Origin: Schoenoplectus triqueter
Taxonomy: Eukaryota > Streptophyta > Magnoliopsida > Poales > Cyperaceae
DNA length: 47,085 bases
Reading direction: 5' to 3'
Assembly: GCA_964058805.1 (NCBI GenBank)
Contig: CAXKVV010001381.1
Location: 1-47,085 of the forward strand
Shown piece after piece: positions 24,500 through 35,953 of this stretch (within the stretch, counting starts at the first letter, position 1; every line of letters begins with the position of its first letter). Position numbers and translations under genes: made by a program. The notes below the pieces were generated by a model. The model ran no database searches. It had not been told where the DNA came from and saw only the letters and a list, made by a program, of their open reading frames with translations.

Positions 24500-25445
24500 A
24501 AACACCAACACGTTTAAATAAATAAAAACGTTTAATTTAAAATTAAGTTTAATCGAATTTAATTACTTTCATTTAGTTTTTATTTTAATTTAAATTCTAG
24601 ATTTAAGTAGTATATTTTCTAATTGATGAAAATAATATAAATATATAAAATATAATATACTTAAAGAGTAGGATATAAATAATTAGGAATTTTAAAGTAA
24701 TAATTGAGGTATGATAATAATTTATAACATAAAATATATATTAATCAATTTCTCTATTTTAATAATTGAATAACATTAATTAATATATATATATATATAT
24801 AAATACCTGTTAATCAAGTTCTCTATTTTTAATAAGAATAATATTAATTATATAATATTATATATTAATCAATTTCTCTATCCCTAAATAATTAATTATC
24901 CTAATTATAATTAAATTAATTGAGAGATAACATTAAGCTAACTTAATTAATTTAAATGAATTAAATTAGTTACACTAATCGAAATAAATATAACCTCAAA
25001 ACACCAACACACTTAATAAAAGAATAATATTTAATTCGATTAAATTAAGTTAATCGAGTTTCGTTAATTTCTGTCACATCTATTTTATTTTCATATAACA
25101 AACCTATAAATTATAAAAATAATATTAGTATGTAAAATAAAATATAATTGAAGAATATAATTTAAATAATTAAGATTTACAAAACAATAATAAAAATATA
25201 ATAAAAATTTATATTATAAAATATATATATTAATCAATTTCTTTATTATTAAGAATACAAATAGAAACAATAATGATAATAATAAATACTATAAACCTAT
25301 ATTAATTAATTTCTCTATTTCTAAATAATTAAATTTTCTAATTATGATAAAAAAAAATTAAGTGATAATGTTAAGATAACTTAATAAAGCTAAATAGAAT
25401 TTAGTTAATTATATTTATCAAAATAAACATAATATGATTATAATT
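24500..25445. repeat. Two-copy direct duplication of about 500 bp
   Basis: Copies start near AACACCAACAC at 24501 and 25000. Both contain, in order, TTTAATCGA/TTAATCGAG, CTATTTTATTTTCAT-like, TATATATTAATCAATTTCT and CTAAATAATTAA blocks, then GAGATAACATTAAG or GTGATAATGTTAAG. The copies are well diverged and AT-rich. Confidence 0.6.
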
Positions 25446-26878
25446 TTCAATAATAATACTCCCGCCTTTGAGTCCGGTATACCCTGACCTAACCAGACCC
25501 AATATGAATAGGACACTCGCCAATTTAATTTATTTTGACTTTATAGGTTCTCGAAAATATCCTGACGACCGAAAATCAAGTACACTCAGGATGAGACGGT
25601 TGATGAGATCGTGATGCGCCACCAAAGACTTAGCATTGTGACGTTACCGAGCTAACCAGATTATTCTCAGGTACGGTTTCCTGGGATTTAATTTTCTTCT
25701 TCAGAAATAGGAACCCAAACCGAAAATAAAAATGTTTTTAAATAGATCTGAATTGCGGTATTTTTGACAAAAAATTGGTAGAGTCTAAATCTGACCTGTC
25801 ATATGCATCCGGTAAATTGACCAGCATATTTGAGACATACCCGCATTTACATGTCATATCATGTCATACTGCACGTAGACAGGATAGGAGTAGGAACTCG
25901 GGAAATAGTCCCAAGATAGGAACAGATAGATTTAAATAATTTAAGTTGTAGATTATAATTATTAGGAAAATATTATTACTATCACTAATTATTAATTAAG
26001 TCAGGTAGTTAATCATGCATTAAATGCATGGGAGTGTTGAGAGGCGGACCGGGTAATTCTCAGTCTGAGGTTGCCTTGCATAACCAGACCGCTGCGGTTA
26101 CGTACGGTGACCCATAGGCCCGTGGGACCCACCGGTCTGTATATGCACTGCGCATCTTTGCCTGTCGGGTTATCCACCGATCCCGTCATTTGGCGGGTTC
26201 GGCTGTGTCGGAGTGTTTTCTTTTGATCTTTATCTTATTATTACTCTTTGTATGATTAAATGTTTCAATCCAAATTTGAGCGATTTAGGATACCGTGTAC
26301 TTCAGTATTTAGTGTGGGCGGCCATATCCGAGACTGAAATCTATTTCGTGATACTCTATTATTATATTTATCCGGCGTATTTAGGATCCTAATATTGTCC
26401 GAAGGGCTTTCTCTTTTGGCCCGTAGTTGGTACAGAGAAAGTCGGGATGCGGTCCACTGGCCTTAGTGGGTACAGTGTAGGCTCCCCTTTTTTATATTTC
26501 GTTTTGATACTTTTACGGGATGCGGTCCTCTGACCCTTGGTTGGTACAGTGTAGGCTCCCATTTGTTTCCGATTTGTTAATTCACGGGTAGTTATCTCCT
26601 TTGTACGATATGGCAACTGAAGACATATTATATCCATTTGTTTATATTTTGTAAGGTGAATTACCAGATTCAGCAGACCAGAGTACGTGCTTATAGCCGT
26701 TCACTCTCCTAGGGCGTTATCGCCTCGGGAGCCCGAATTGTCGTTTGTGCGGTGTTGTCGCTGCACAAACATAAAGTCCTAAGTTAGTAAGTTGGGCCCT
26801 GGTAGTGCCTGCTTAGGCAAGGCCCGAGTTAGTAAGTTGGGCCCTGGTAGTGCCCGCTCAGGATGAGTCTGGTAAATT
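25446..26878. repeat. Outer element, left arm end: short direct repeats and hairpins
   Basis: GGGATGCGGTCC...TACAGTGTAGGCTCCC occurs twice, 74 bp apart (26444 and 26518). GTTAGTAAGTTGGGCCCTGG occurs twice, 45 bp apart (26783 and 26828). GTTTGTGC and GCACAAAC (26743-26770) form an 8-bp stem, and GGCGTTATCGCC (26713-26724) a 4-bp stem just before it. No gene is seen. Confidence 0.6.
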
Positions 26879-28174
26879 TGTTAGTTTGTAATAATCTTGA
26901 AGTCAATAATACGATAAATTTGTTATATAAAGCTTTGTTCATGAATTGGATATTTAAACGATATTTTGTTTCCTTGAGTATTATTGAATTTATGAATCAT
27001 TCCGAGTTCATGACTGGAATTGTGAAACTTCATAATTTAGAATATACTCTTAAAAGTCACTAACCAAGGTAATTAGCAGGAACACTAATTAACTGTTATC
27101 AGGTTAGTATGTGGATTAAATGATGGTCAAGTTTTACAGACCATAGACAAAGAGTTGTCATTTTAATCACATAAATAGATGTTCTAGGAACATCGTATTT
27201 GATAGACCCCGAATGAAACATTAAATGGAATTATGTTCGTGTCATTAATGTTTTCGTTCAGTATTAAATTCTAAAGTATGAGGTATTCATTTTTCCTACA
27301 TAAGATATGTATGTGTGTGATTTCTACCAAACGTTATCCGTAAAAGGTGGCTATAAAGGTAGCTCTTCGGTATACATAACTTATGCGGAGGAAGAGATGA
27401 TTTGCCAAAAGTACTATTGTCCCTCATATTTCTATATGAGTTATAGCATCACTGGGCCCCTTGATAGAGTAAGATTATCTGCTAGCAGTATAATTACAAG
27501 AGTAATTATATTTGATATTTTACTCAGGATCAAGAAAAGATTAAGTTTGCAAGGATGACACATACCTACCTTGAAACTGATCTGATAGCTATGAGACAAA
27601 AGAATTAAACACAAGTAAATAGTTTACTGGATCATGATATTGTACAGTACATCATCATCTGTGTAATTGGATGGTCATAGTGCATTCTGCCAGATGCCTC
27701 CTATGATTATAGAAGTTAAAAGGGTTTTAACTCTATTTACCAACATAACACGGATCCTGTCGGGTCACACCGTATAGGAGTTAATCGGAGAATCTTATTG
27801 ATTAATTATAAATTGTTTATAATTAATAATAAGATGGTTATAATTAATTATATATGATATAATTATATTTGTCATAGAGATGACAAGAAGCAAAAATCAG
27901 ATTGAATTTATAACGTGTTGGACACGTCGTATAAATTCGCCGAAACAACAACCGAGAAAAATATAATTGTAGATGACAATTATATATATATATTTGATTT
28001 GGATTTTAAATGTTAATTATGGATTTGAATTATGGGCCAAAAGCCCATTAATAATTAAAGCCTTAATTAATAATTAAAAACCCAAAATCAGAAAAGCCCA
28101 AAATCCAAAAGCCCAAGGGTATTTCGGTAATTTGGCCAAAAGCCCAATGGCAAACTTGTAAATTTGGATCTTAG

Positions 28175-28244
28175 ATGACATCATGCATGACATCATATAT
28201 GACATCATCCATGACATCATATATGACATCATCCATGACATCAT
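28175..28244 (+). promoter_or_regulatory. Six-fold ATGACATCAT repeat in Copia U3
   Basis: ATGACATCAT is repeated six times at an exact 12-bp period, with only the two spacer bases varying (GC, AT, CC). Each unit is a partial palindrome (ATGA, CA, TCAT) and contains TGACATCA, close to bZIP (TGA/CRE-type) sites. The array lies about 85 bp upstream of the TATA box, so it is a likely enhancer. The same array is at 35133-35202. Confidence 0.7.
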
Positions 28245-28327
28245 CCTCAAGGGTATTTTGGTCTTTTCACTTTGAAACCTCCTTACTATTCACGAGGGCA
28301 TTTTGGTAATTTGTCAATTCCATTTTT

Positions 28328-28340
28328 TCTATAAATAGAG
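28328..28340 (+). promoter_or_regulatory. Copia LTR TATA box
   Basis: CTATAAATAGAGG matches the plant TATA consensus and probably drives the retroelement transcript. The 3' LTR copy is near 35287-35299. Confidence 0.75.
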
Positions 28341-28991
28341 GGGTAGGGTGAGAGAAAAAGTTCCACCAAATCAGTTCTACTTTCTCTCTCCCGGTATACG
28401 GTTGTTTCAGAATTCACGGGATCGGTGAATAGTGTTTTTACGAAAGTTGCGGTATTTCTGCACATTTGTGAAACAGAATTACTGCGAGTCGTGAATAGTA
28501 CTATTTCATCTTTTTCTCGGGTGAATAGTGTTTTTGCGAATAACCGCGGTTTACAGTATTTCTGGCAAAAGAAATAAACCGCTCTCTGGTCAGTCCTGGT
28601 GGATAACCTACAGAGGCATCAGACGTTTGGTGCTCCGAGACAAGCCGATTTTCATTCCAATTAAAATTTGGAAGCGAGGTATAACATCTTATATTAATCT
28701 ATTTAATTGTTAAGTAGATTAATATTTTAGAAATCAATCATGGAGTAGATCAATAAAGGTTTAAAGAGGTGTGTATCTCTCGGTAATCATCCGACACATC
28801 ACTTTAACCCTAAGCTTAAGTTAGAAGTAAAATAATATTTTACCGTCTTTTGTAAAGGATTAAATGTCTGTAACTCTCGGTTATTATCCGACATACTTTA
28901 ATCCCTAACTTAAGTAGAAGTAAAATTTTTGTTCTACGGTCTTTCCGCAGCTTGAGCATTAATGGGATTTGGGCATTCCGAATCCCAACAG

Positions 28992-29003
28992 TGGTATCAG
29001 AGC
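28992..29003 (+). other. Primer-binding site (initiator tRNA-Met)
   Basis: TGGTATCAGAGC, one base after the 5' LTR, is the standard Copia primer-binding site complementary to the 3' end of initiator tRNA-Met. It is intact, so minus-strand priming remains possible. Confidence 0.93.
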
Positions 29004-30912
29004 AAAGGCTCTCCCGCTGATTGATTTTCTAAAAGGTTATATCTTATGCAAATAAGATGTATATACCCCGTATCGGTTTAATTCTTAGATTTGCAGCTTA
29101 AAGTCCAAACCAAATAAAATTGGATTTTCTTGGTTCGGCTCTGTCGACTAAGAAAGTTAAATTAGATTTAAGCTTTCTTTATACTTTCTTTACGCTTTCT
29201 TTTCGAAAACTTTCGATTGTGTTAAAGTATATCTAAGAATGTGATGAAGCAATAAAGTACCTGAGTAAGAGCTGTTGATCTCCACACATAAAAGATAAGA
29301 TGATGTCAAAGAAAGATGGGAAGTGGATACCTTCGGTATTCTTTCTGACATGCCCTTTTACGTGTCCTGATAACTGGCCCAAAAGGAACTTTGTCACGTT
29401 ACCAAATTACTTTTGCGCTTTCGAAGCATGGCAAATGTAACTCTTTTGTTTTTTTTTTAAAAACTTTTGGTTATGAGAAGTATATCTATGAATGTGATAA
29501 AGCAATAAAGTACCTGAGTAAGAGCTGTTGATCTCCACACCCGAAAGAGATGGTTCTGTCTAGGAAAGATTGAATTTAAAGTGGTCCTCGTGACCCCGAT
29601 CTTTCCTGGGAGCCCCTTTTACGTGTCCTGATAACTGGCCGAAAAGGAACTTTGTCACGTTATCAAATTACTTTATCGTACCAGAAGGAATTAACTGTTT
29701 TGAAATCATATAAAATGTTTATATGCTTTTTACGGTATAAATAAAGAACAAAGATGTAGTTGCAAAATAAAGAATTGAGAACTGATAGTTATATATGTGA
29801 CTGATTCATGTATATATATACAAAATGTTTGTATGAGCAGGTAAATTAGATTTACTGCTTTGATATGAAATGTATCTTATCATAGATGCAAAGCTACTTC
29901 TATTGGATAGATAGTAGTTATATACGTGACTGATTCATGTATATATACAAAATGTTTGTATGAGCTGGTAAATTGGATTTACCGCTTTGATAATAAATGA
30001 GTAAATTAGATTTATCATTTTAAGGAACCGTGAAAGAATGTTATGTCAAAGAAAGACTGGAAAAGGAACTTTCAATGGTCTTTCTGGCAGACGTCTTTTC
30101 ATGTGTTCATAAGTCTGTTTAAAGTCAGCTTAATAAACTGACTAATTATAAATGTATAAATTAGATTTATCATTTTAAGGAACCGTGAAAGAATGTTATG
30201 TCAAAGAAAGACTGGAAAAGGAACTTTCAATGGTCTTTCTGGCAGACGTCTTTTCACGTGTTCATAAGTCTGTTTAAAGTCAGCTTAATAAACTGACTAA
30301 TTATAAATGTGTAAATTAGATTTATCATTTTTAAGAAACCGTGAAGGAAGGTTGTGTCAAAGAAAGACTGGAAAAGGAACTTTCAGTGGTCTTTCTGGCA
30401 GACATCTTTTACGTGTTCGTAAGTCTGTTTAAAGCCAGCTTAACAAACTGACTGCTTACGATGTTAAGCATATTCACAAACCTGAAAAATTAAGTAATAT
30501 GCCCTACCTACTCTGTCCTCCGCAAATCAATGTTCATTGGCAGACGTGACCTACTCAGTAGGCGTCACCTTTTACCTTTGGTTGTCGAGGGTTATGTCCG
30601 ACATAACGAACCAAATAGAGTTAGGTTACTTACCAATGATTTCCAAAACAGTTTTGGGCTTGGGGCAAAGTTTCATTAAAACATATGATGTTTAGCGAAA
30701 CCAAGAATCACATAGAGATGTGATTAGCAAAGAGTTGCTTATCTAAGATAATTAATAAACGAGTTATTCAACGATAACTTGATTATCAGTGAAAATAGGG
30801 ATCTTGGTCCTAACTACAAATGGGAATAGAACAAATTTGTAGTGGGAGTTTTATTTGGAATAAAACATTACATGAACAAAGCTAAAAATCTTTACATTTT
30901 ACGTTGTAGCAC
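29004..30912 (+). repeat. Copia leader built of three tandem-repeat families
   Basis: Before gag there is a long untranslated leader. Two copies of about 255 bp start near 29227 and 29481 (GCAATAAAGTACCTGAGTAAG). Two copies of about 128 bp start near 29787 and 29915 (GACTGATTCATGTATATAT). Three copies of about 155 bp start at 30001, 30156 and 30311 (GTCAAAGAAAGACTGG). Within the 155-bp unit GAAAGAC... and GTCTTTC can pair. I see no ORF of interest. Confidence 0.8.
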
Positions 30913-33836
30913 ATGGCTAAAGAAACTCTTACTAATACGTTCTGTGCGCTCACAATCATACTAAGACATGAGAAACTCGAGTACGTCCTTAAACACACTA
31001 ATCCCTGCACAGCCCGCAGTAGGCTGCACAGCAAATGAAGTCACCATATACAACAAGCACAAAGAAGATGAGCTCGATGTACAAAGTTTCTTGGTCAAGA
31101 AATTTAAGGTGACTAAATCTCTGCTGAGTCATAAGATGACTGAAGGCAGCTCTCTTGACACTCACATGCTCCGTATGACGAGCGATGTTGAGCAGTTGGA
31201 GAAGCTTAACAGTCCGTTGAGCAAAGAGTTTGTTACGGATGTTATCCTGAACTCTCTCCCTCCTAGCTATTCTAATTTCATCAGGAATTATCATATGCTG
31301 GGAATGGACAAGAGCTTGCAGGAGCTCCAAGGGATGTTGAGGATCGCTGATGGGGACATGAAGAAGAGTTCTTCTATCCTCGTGATCCAAGAAGGTGCGA
31401 GGAAGATTAAAAAGATGAAACGCAAAACGACTCCCAAAATGGCACCTAAGTACAAAGGCAAAGGGAAGATGGTTCCTAATCAGAACACTTCCAAGGCAAA
31501 AGCTTCTACCTCTGACTGCTTTTATTGTCAAGGCAATGGTCATTGGAGGAGGAACTGCCCTAAGTATCTGGAGGATTTGAGGACGGGAAAAGTTCCCAAA
31601 GTTTCAACCTCAGGTATTTTCATGATTGAAGTTAACGTTGTTACCTCTATTTATGATTGGGTATTGGATACTGGATCATGTGCTCATATTTGTTCAAATA
31701 TACAGGCACTAAAGAATAGGAGGAAACTACGTAATAAGGAAGTACAACTCCGAGTTGGAAACGGAGCACAAGTTGCAGCCGTAACAGTCGGAAGTATAGA
31801 GTTGTATTTGTCTAGCGGGCTTGTAATGGAACTTGAAAATATATATTTTGTTCCAAGTATTTCCAGAAACATCATTTCAATCTCATGTTTAGAAATGAAT
31901 GGTTTCTCTTTTGTTATAAAGGACAATGGTTGTTCTATATATAAAGATGAGTTATATTATGGATCTTCTTTTATGATGAATGATCTTTATATACTGGAAA
32001 TAAACAAATCTATATTTAACATCAATAAACGACTCAAAACATCTCATGAAAGTATGACTTTCATATGGCATTATCGCCTTGGTCATATAAACGAGAAACG
32101 CATCAAAAGTTACATGAAGTTGGACTTCTTGATAATTTTAATATTGTGAATCTTGTTTACGTGAAAAATGACCAAATTGTCTTTCTCCAAGAAGGGCGAA
32201 AGGACAAGTGACTTATTAGCCCTTATACACACAGATGTATGCGGACCAATGAGTACTTGTACAAGAAATGGTAATCGCTACTTTATCACGTTTACTGATG
32301 ATTACAGTAGATATGGTTATGTCTACTTGATGAGACATAAGTCTGAATCCTTTGAAAAGTTCAAGGAATTCAAGACTGAAGTAGAAAATCAACTGAATAA
32401 AAGTATTAAGGCCTTACGGTCAGACCGTGGAGGCGAATACTTAAGTTATGAGTTTACAATGTACTTAAAAGAATGTGGGATAGTCTCACAACTCACACCT
32501 CCGGGAACGCCGCAATGGAACGGTGTTTCTGAGAGGAGGAATCGAACTCTGTTAGACATGGTTCGTTCCATGATGAGTAATACCACACTCCCAAAAATAT
32601 TTTGGGGGCACGCACTAGAAACTGCTGCACTAACAATAAATAGGGTTTCATCCAAGTCAGTAGAAAAGACTCCATATGAGTTATGGTTTGGTAAGATACC
32701 AAATATGTCTTATCTTAAAATTTAGGGTTGCAAGGTATTTGTCAAACGTTCGACTTCTGACAAACTTGGACCCAAAGCTGATAAATGTTTTTTCGTAGGG
32801 TATCCTAAGGAAACGAAAGGATATTACTTCTATTATCAGTCCGAGAACAAGATAATTGTTGCTCGTCATGGTATATTTTTGGAGAAAGAGTTTCTCGCAA
32901 AAGGAAGTAGTGGGAGTAATGTAATACTTGAAGAAATTTAAGATACATCACACAATACAATATCTGATACTGATCAGATAAACCCACCACTTGATTCTTC
33001 GGCTAATGAGCATTTGGAAGAACCAAATCTACAAATAGTTGTGGAAGAAGTTCTAGTCCCGAGCTCATCTACTTCAACGCAAGTTGAAATAGAACTAAAT
33101 GCGCATACTGATGTGGATGAAGTTCGACAGCCTGAAGAACAAGTGCTACGAAGGTCACATAGGACAGTTCGTGCACCTTAAAGGTACATGGGACTGCATG
33201 AAGTCTCAGTATTTGATGCTGAAGATCCTCTGACCTATGCGGAAGCAGTGGATAGACCCGACTCTGATAAATGGCTGGAGGCCATGAGATCCGAAATACA
33301 GTCCATGTATGACAACAAGGTTTGGAACCTGGTTGCACCACTTGTTGGGGTAAAACCCATAGCTAACAAGTGGGTTTTTTAAAAGAAAAACAGGCATGGA
33401 TGATAATATGATTATTTACAAAGTACGGCTAGTAGCGAAAGGTTTCAAGCAAATTCTCGACGTAGATTATGATTAAACTTTTTCGTCCGTAGCTATGTTT
33501 AAGTCAATTCGGATGCTCCTAGCAATTATCATATTTCATGATTATGAAATATGGCAAATGGATGTCAAAACCGTCTTCCTAAATGGAAATTTGGAAGATG
33601 ACGTGTATATGATACAGCCCATAAGTTTTGAGGATCCAAAGAATGCTGGGAAGTTATGCAAGCTTCTCAGATCCATTATGGATTGAAGCAAGCATCACGG
33701 AGTTGGAATCTTTGATTTGACGAAGAAGTCAAACAGTTTGACTTCGTCAGATGCAAAGAAGAACATTGTGTATACAGGAAAACTAGTGGGAGTGTCATCG
33801 CTATTTTAACCCTCTATGTGGACGATATACTCTTAA
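30913..33836 (+). pseudogene. Copia gag-pol, degenerate and truncated
   Basis: Gag begins at ATG 30913 and slips frame near 30995. A block of some tens of residues is missing after DELDV. The CCHC knuckle (31517-31558, C-x2-C-x4-H-x4-C) is intact. Protease shows DTGS near 31667. The WHYRLGHI pre-integrase motif precedes a frame slip near 32105 that removes part of the integrase zinc finger. The integrase core (32168 onward) keeps HTD, SDRGGEY and SERR with 35 residues between the last two acidic residues. Stops then occur at 32723, 32939, 33179 and 33380 and further on. RT retains KTVFLNGNL and YVDD (33815-33826) and ends there. None of this can make a working polyprotein. Confidence 0.92.
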
Positions 33837-35948
33837 TGTTAGTTTGTAATAATCTTGAAGTCAATAATACGATAAATTTGTTATATAAAGCTTTGTTCAT
33901 GAATTGGATATTTAAACGATATTTTGTTTCCTTGAGTATTATTGAATTTATGAATCATTCCGAGTTCATGACTGGAATTGTGAAACTTCATAATTTAGAA
34001 TATACTCTTAAAAGTCACTAACCAAGGTAATTAGCAGGAACACTAATTAACTGTTATCAGGTTAGTATGTGGATTAAATGATGGTCAAGTTTTACAGACC
34101 ATAGACAAAGAGTTGTCATTTTAATCACATAAATAGATGTTCTAGGAACATCGTATTTGATAGACCCCGAATGAAACATTAAATGGAATTATGTTCGTGT
34201 CATTAATGTTTTCGTTCAGTATTAAATTCTAAAGTATGAGGTATTCATTTTTCCTACATAAGATATGTATGTGTGTGATTTCTACCAAACGTTATCCGTA
34301 AAAGGTGGCTATAAAGGTAGCTCTTCGGTATACATAACTTATGCGGAGGAAGAGATGATTTGCCAAAAGTACTATTGTCCCTCATATTTCTATATGAGTT
34401 ATAGCATCACTGGGCCCCTTGATAGAGTAAGATTATCTGCTAGCAGTATAATTACAAGAGTAATTATATTTGATATTTTACTCAGGATCAAGAAAAGATT
34501 AAGTTTGCAAGGATGACACATACCTACCTTGAAACTGATCTGATAGCTATGAGACAAAAGAATTAAACACAAGTAAATAGTTTACTGGATCATGATATTG
34601 TACAGTACATCATCATCTGTGTAATTGGATGGTCATAGTGCATTCTGCCAGATGCCTCCTATGATTATAGAAGTTAAAAGGGTTTTAACTCTATTTACCA
34701 ACATAACACGGATCCTGTCGGGTCACACCGTATAGGAGTTAATCGGAGAATCTTATTGATTAATTATAAATTGTTTATAATTAATAATAAGATGGTTATA
34801 ATTAATTATATATGATATAATTATATTTGTCATAGAGATGACAAGAAGCAAAAATCAGATTGAATTTATAACGTGTTGGACACGTCGTATAAATTCGCCG
34901 AAACAACAACCGAGAAAAATATAATTGTAGATGACAATTATATATATATATTTGATTTGGATTTTAAATGTTAATTATGGATTTGAATTATGGGCCAAAA
35001 GCCCATTAATAATTAAAGCCTTAATTAATAATTAAAAACCCAAAATCAGAAAAGCCCAAAATCCAAAAGCCCAAGGGTATTTCGGTAATTTGGCCAAAAG
35101 CCCAATGGCAAACTTGTAAATTTGGATCTTAGATGACATCATGCATGACATCATATATGACATCATCCATGACATCATATATGACATCATCCATGACATC
35201 ATCCTCAAGGGTATTTTGGTCTTTTCACTTTGAAACCTCCTTACTATTCACGAGGGCATTTTGGTAATTTGTCAATTCCATTTTTTCTATAAATAGAGGG
35301 GTAGGGTGAGAGAAAAAGTTCCACCAAATCAGTTCTACTTTCTCTCTCCCGGTATACGGTTGTTTCAGAATTCACGGGATCGGTGAATAGTGTTTTTACG
35401 AAAGTTGCGGTATTTCTGCACATTTGTGAAACAGAATTACTGCGAGTCGTGAATAGTACTATTTCATCTTTTTCTCGGGTGAATAGTGTTTTTGTGAATA
35501 ACCGCGGTTTACAGTATTTCTGGCAAAAGAAATAAACCGCTCTCTGGTCAGTCCTGGTGGATAACCTACAGAGGCATCAGACGTTTGGTGCTCCGAGACA
35601 AGCCGATTTTCATTCCAATTAAAATTTGGAAGCGAGGTATAACATCTTATATTAATCTATTTAATTGTTAAGTAGATTAATATTTTAGAAATCAATCATG
35701 GAGTAGATCAATAAAGGTTTAAAGAGGTGTGTATCTCTCGGTAATCATCCGACACATCACTTTAACCCTAAGCTTAAGTTAGAAGTAAAATAATATTTTA
35801 CCGTCTTTTGTAAAGGATTAAATGTCTGTAACTCTCGGTTATTATCCGACATACTTTAATCCCTAACTTAAGTAGAAGTAAAATTTTTGTTCTACGGTCT
35901 TTCCGCAGCTTGAGCATTAATGGGATTTGGGCATTCCGAATCCCAACA
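33837..35948 (+). repeat. Copia 3' LTR
   Basis: The LTR has the same length as the 5' copy and the same sequence except T at 35495. No polypurine tract precedes it: the 12 bases before it are ACGATATACTCTTAA-type RT coding sequence. Confidence 0.95.
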
Positions 35949-35953
35949 AAATT

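Larger units (their letters stand above)
26879..28990 (+). repeat. Copia 5' LTR
   Basis: The LTR is 2,112 bp with TG...CA ends. Within U3 six copies of a 12-bp unit lie at 28175-28244, followed by a TATA box (CTATAAATAGAG) near 28330. The only difference I found from the 3' LTR is C at 28537 versus T at 35495. The ORFs inside (for example 27307-27558) are duplicated only because the LTR is duplicated. Confidence 0.95.
26879..35948 (+). mobile_element. Nested Ty1/Copia retrotransposon, young LTRs, decayed interior
   Basis: A 9,070-bp element is inserted in the outer element with target duplication AAATT (26874-26878 and 35949-35953). Its two LTRs are both 2,112 bp (26879-28990, 33837-35948), start TGTTAG and end CCCAACA. 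Gag-protease-integrase-RT order defines Ty1/Copia; a Tork-like lineage is my guess. The interior carries many stops and frame slips, and stops abruptly right after the RT YVDD motif where the 3' LTR begins, so thumb, RNase H and polypurine tract are missing. Near-identical LTRs around a dead interior mean it moved with proteins supplied by another copy. Confidence 0.93.

Noticed and set aside
26863..27558. ORFs repeated identically at 33818-34516
   Set aside because: They are duplicated only because they lie within the two LTRs; no protein family is evident beyond the possible RT scrap at the LTR start.
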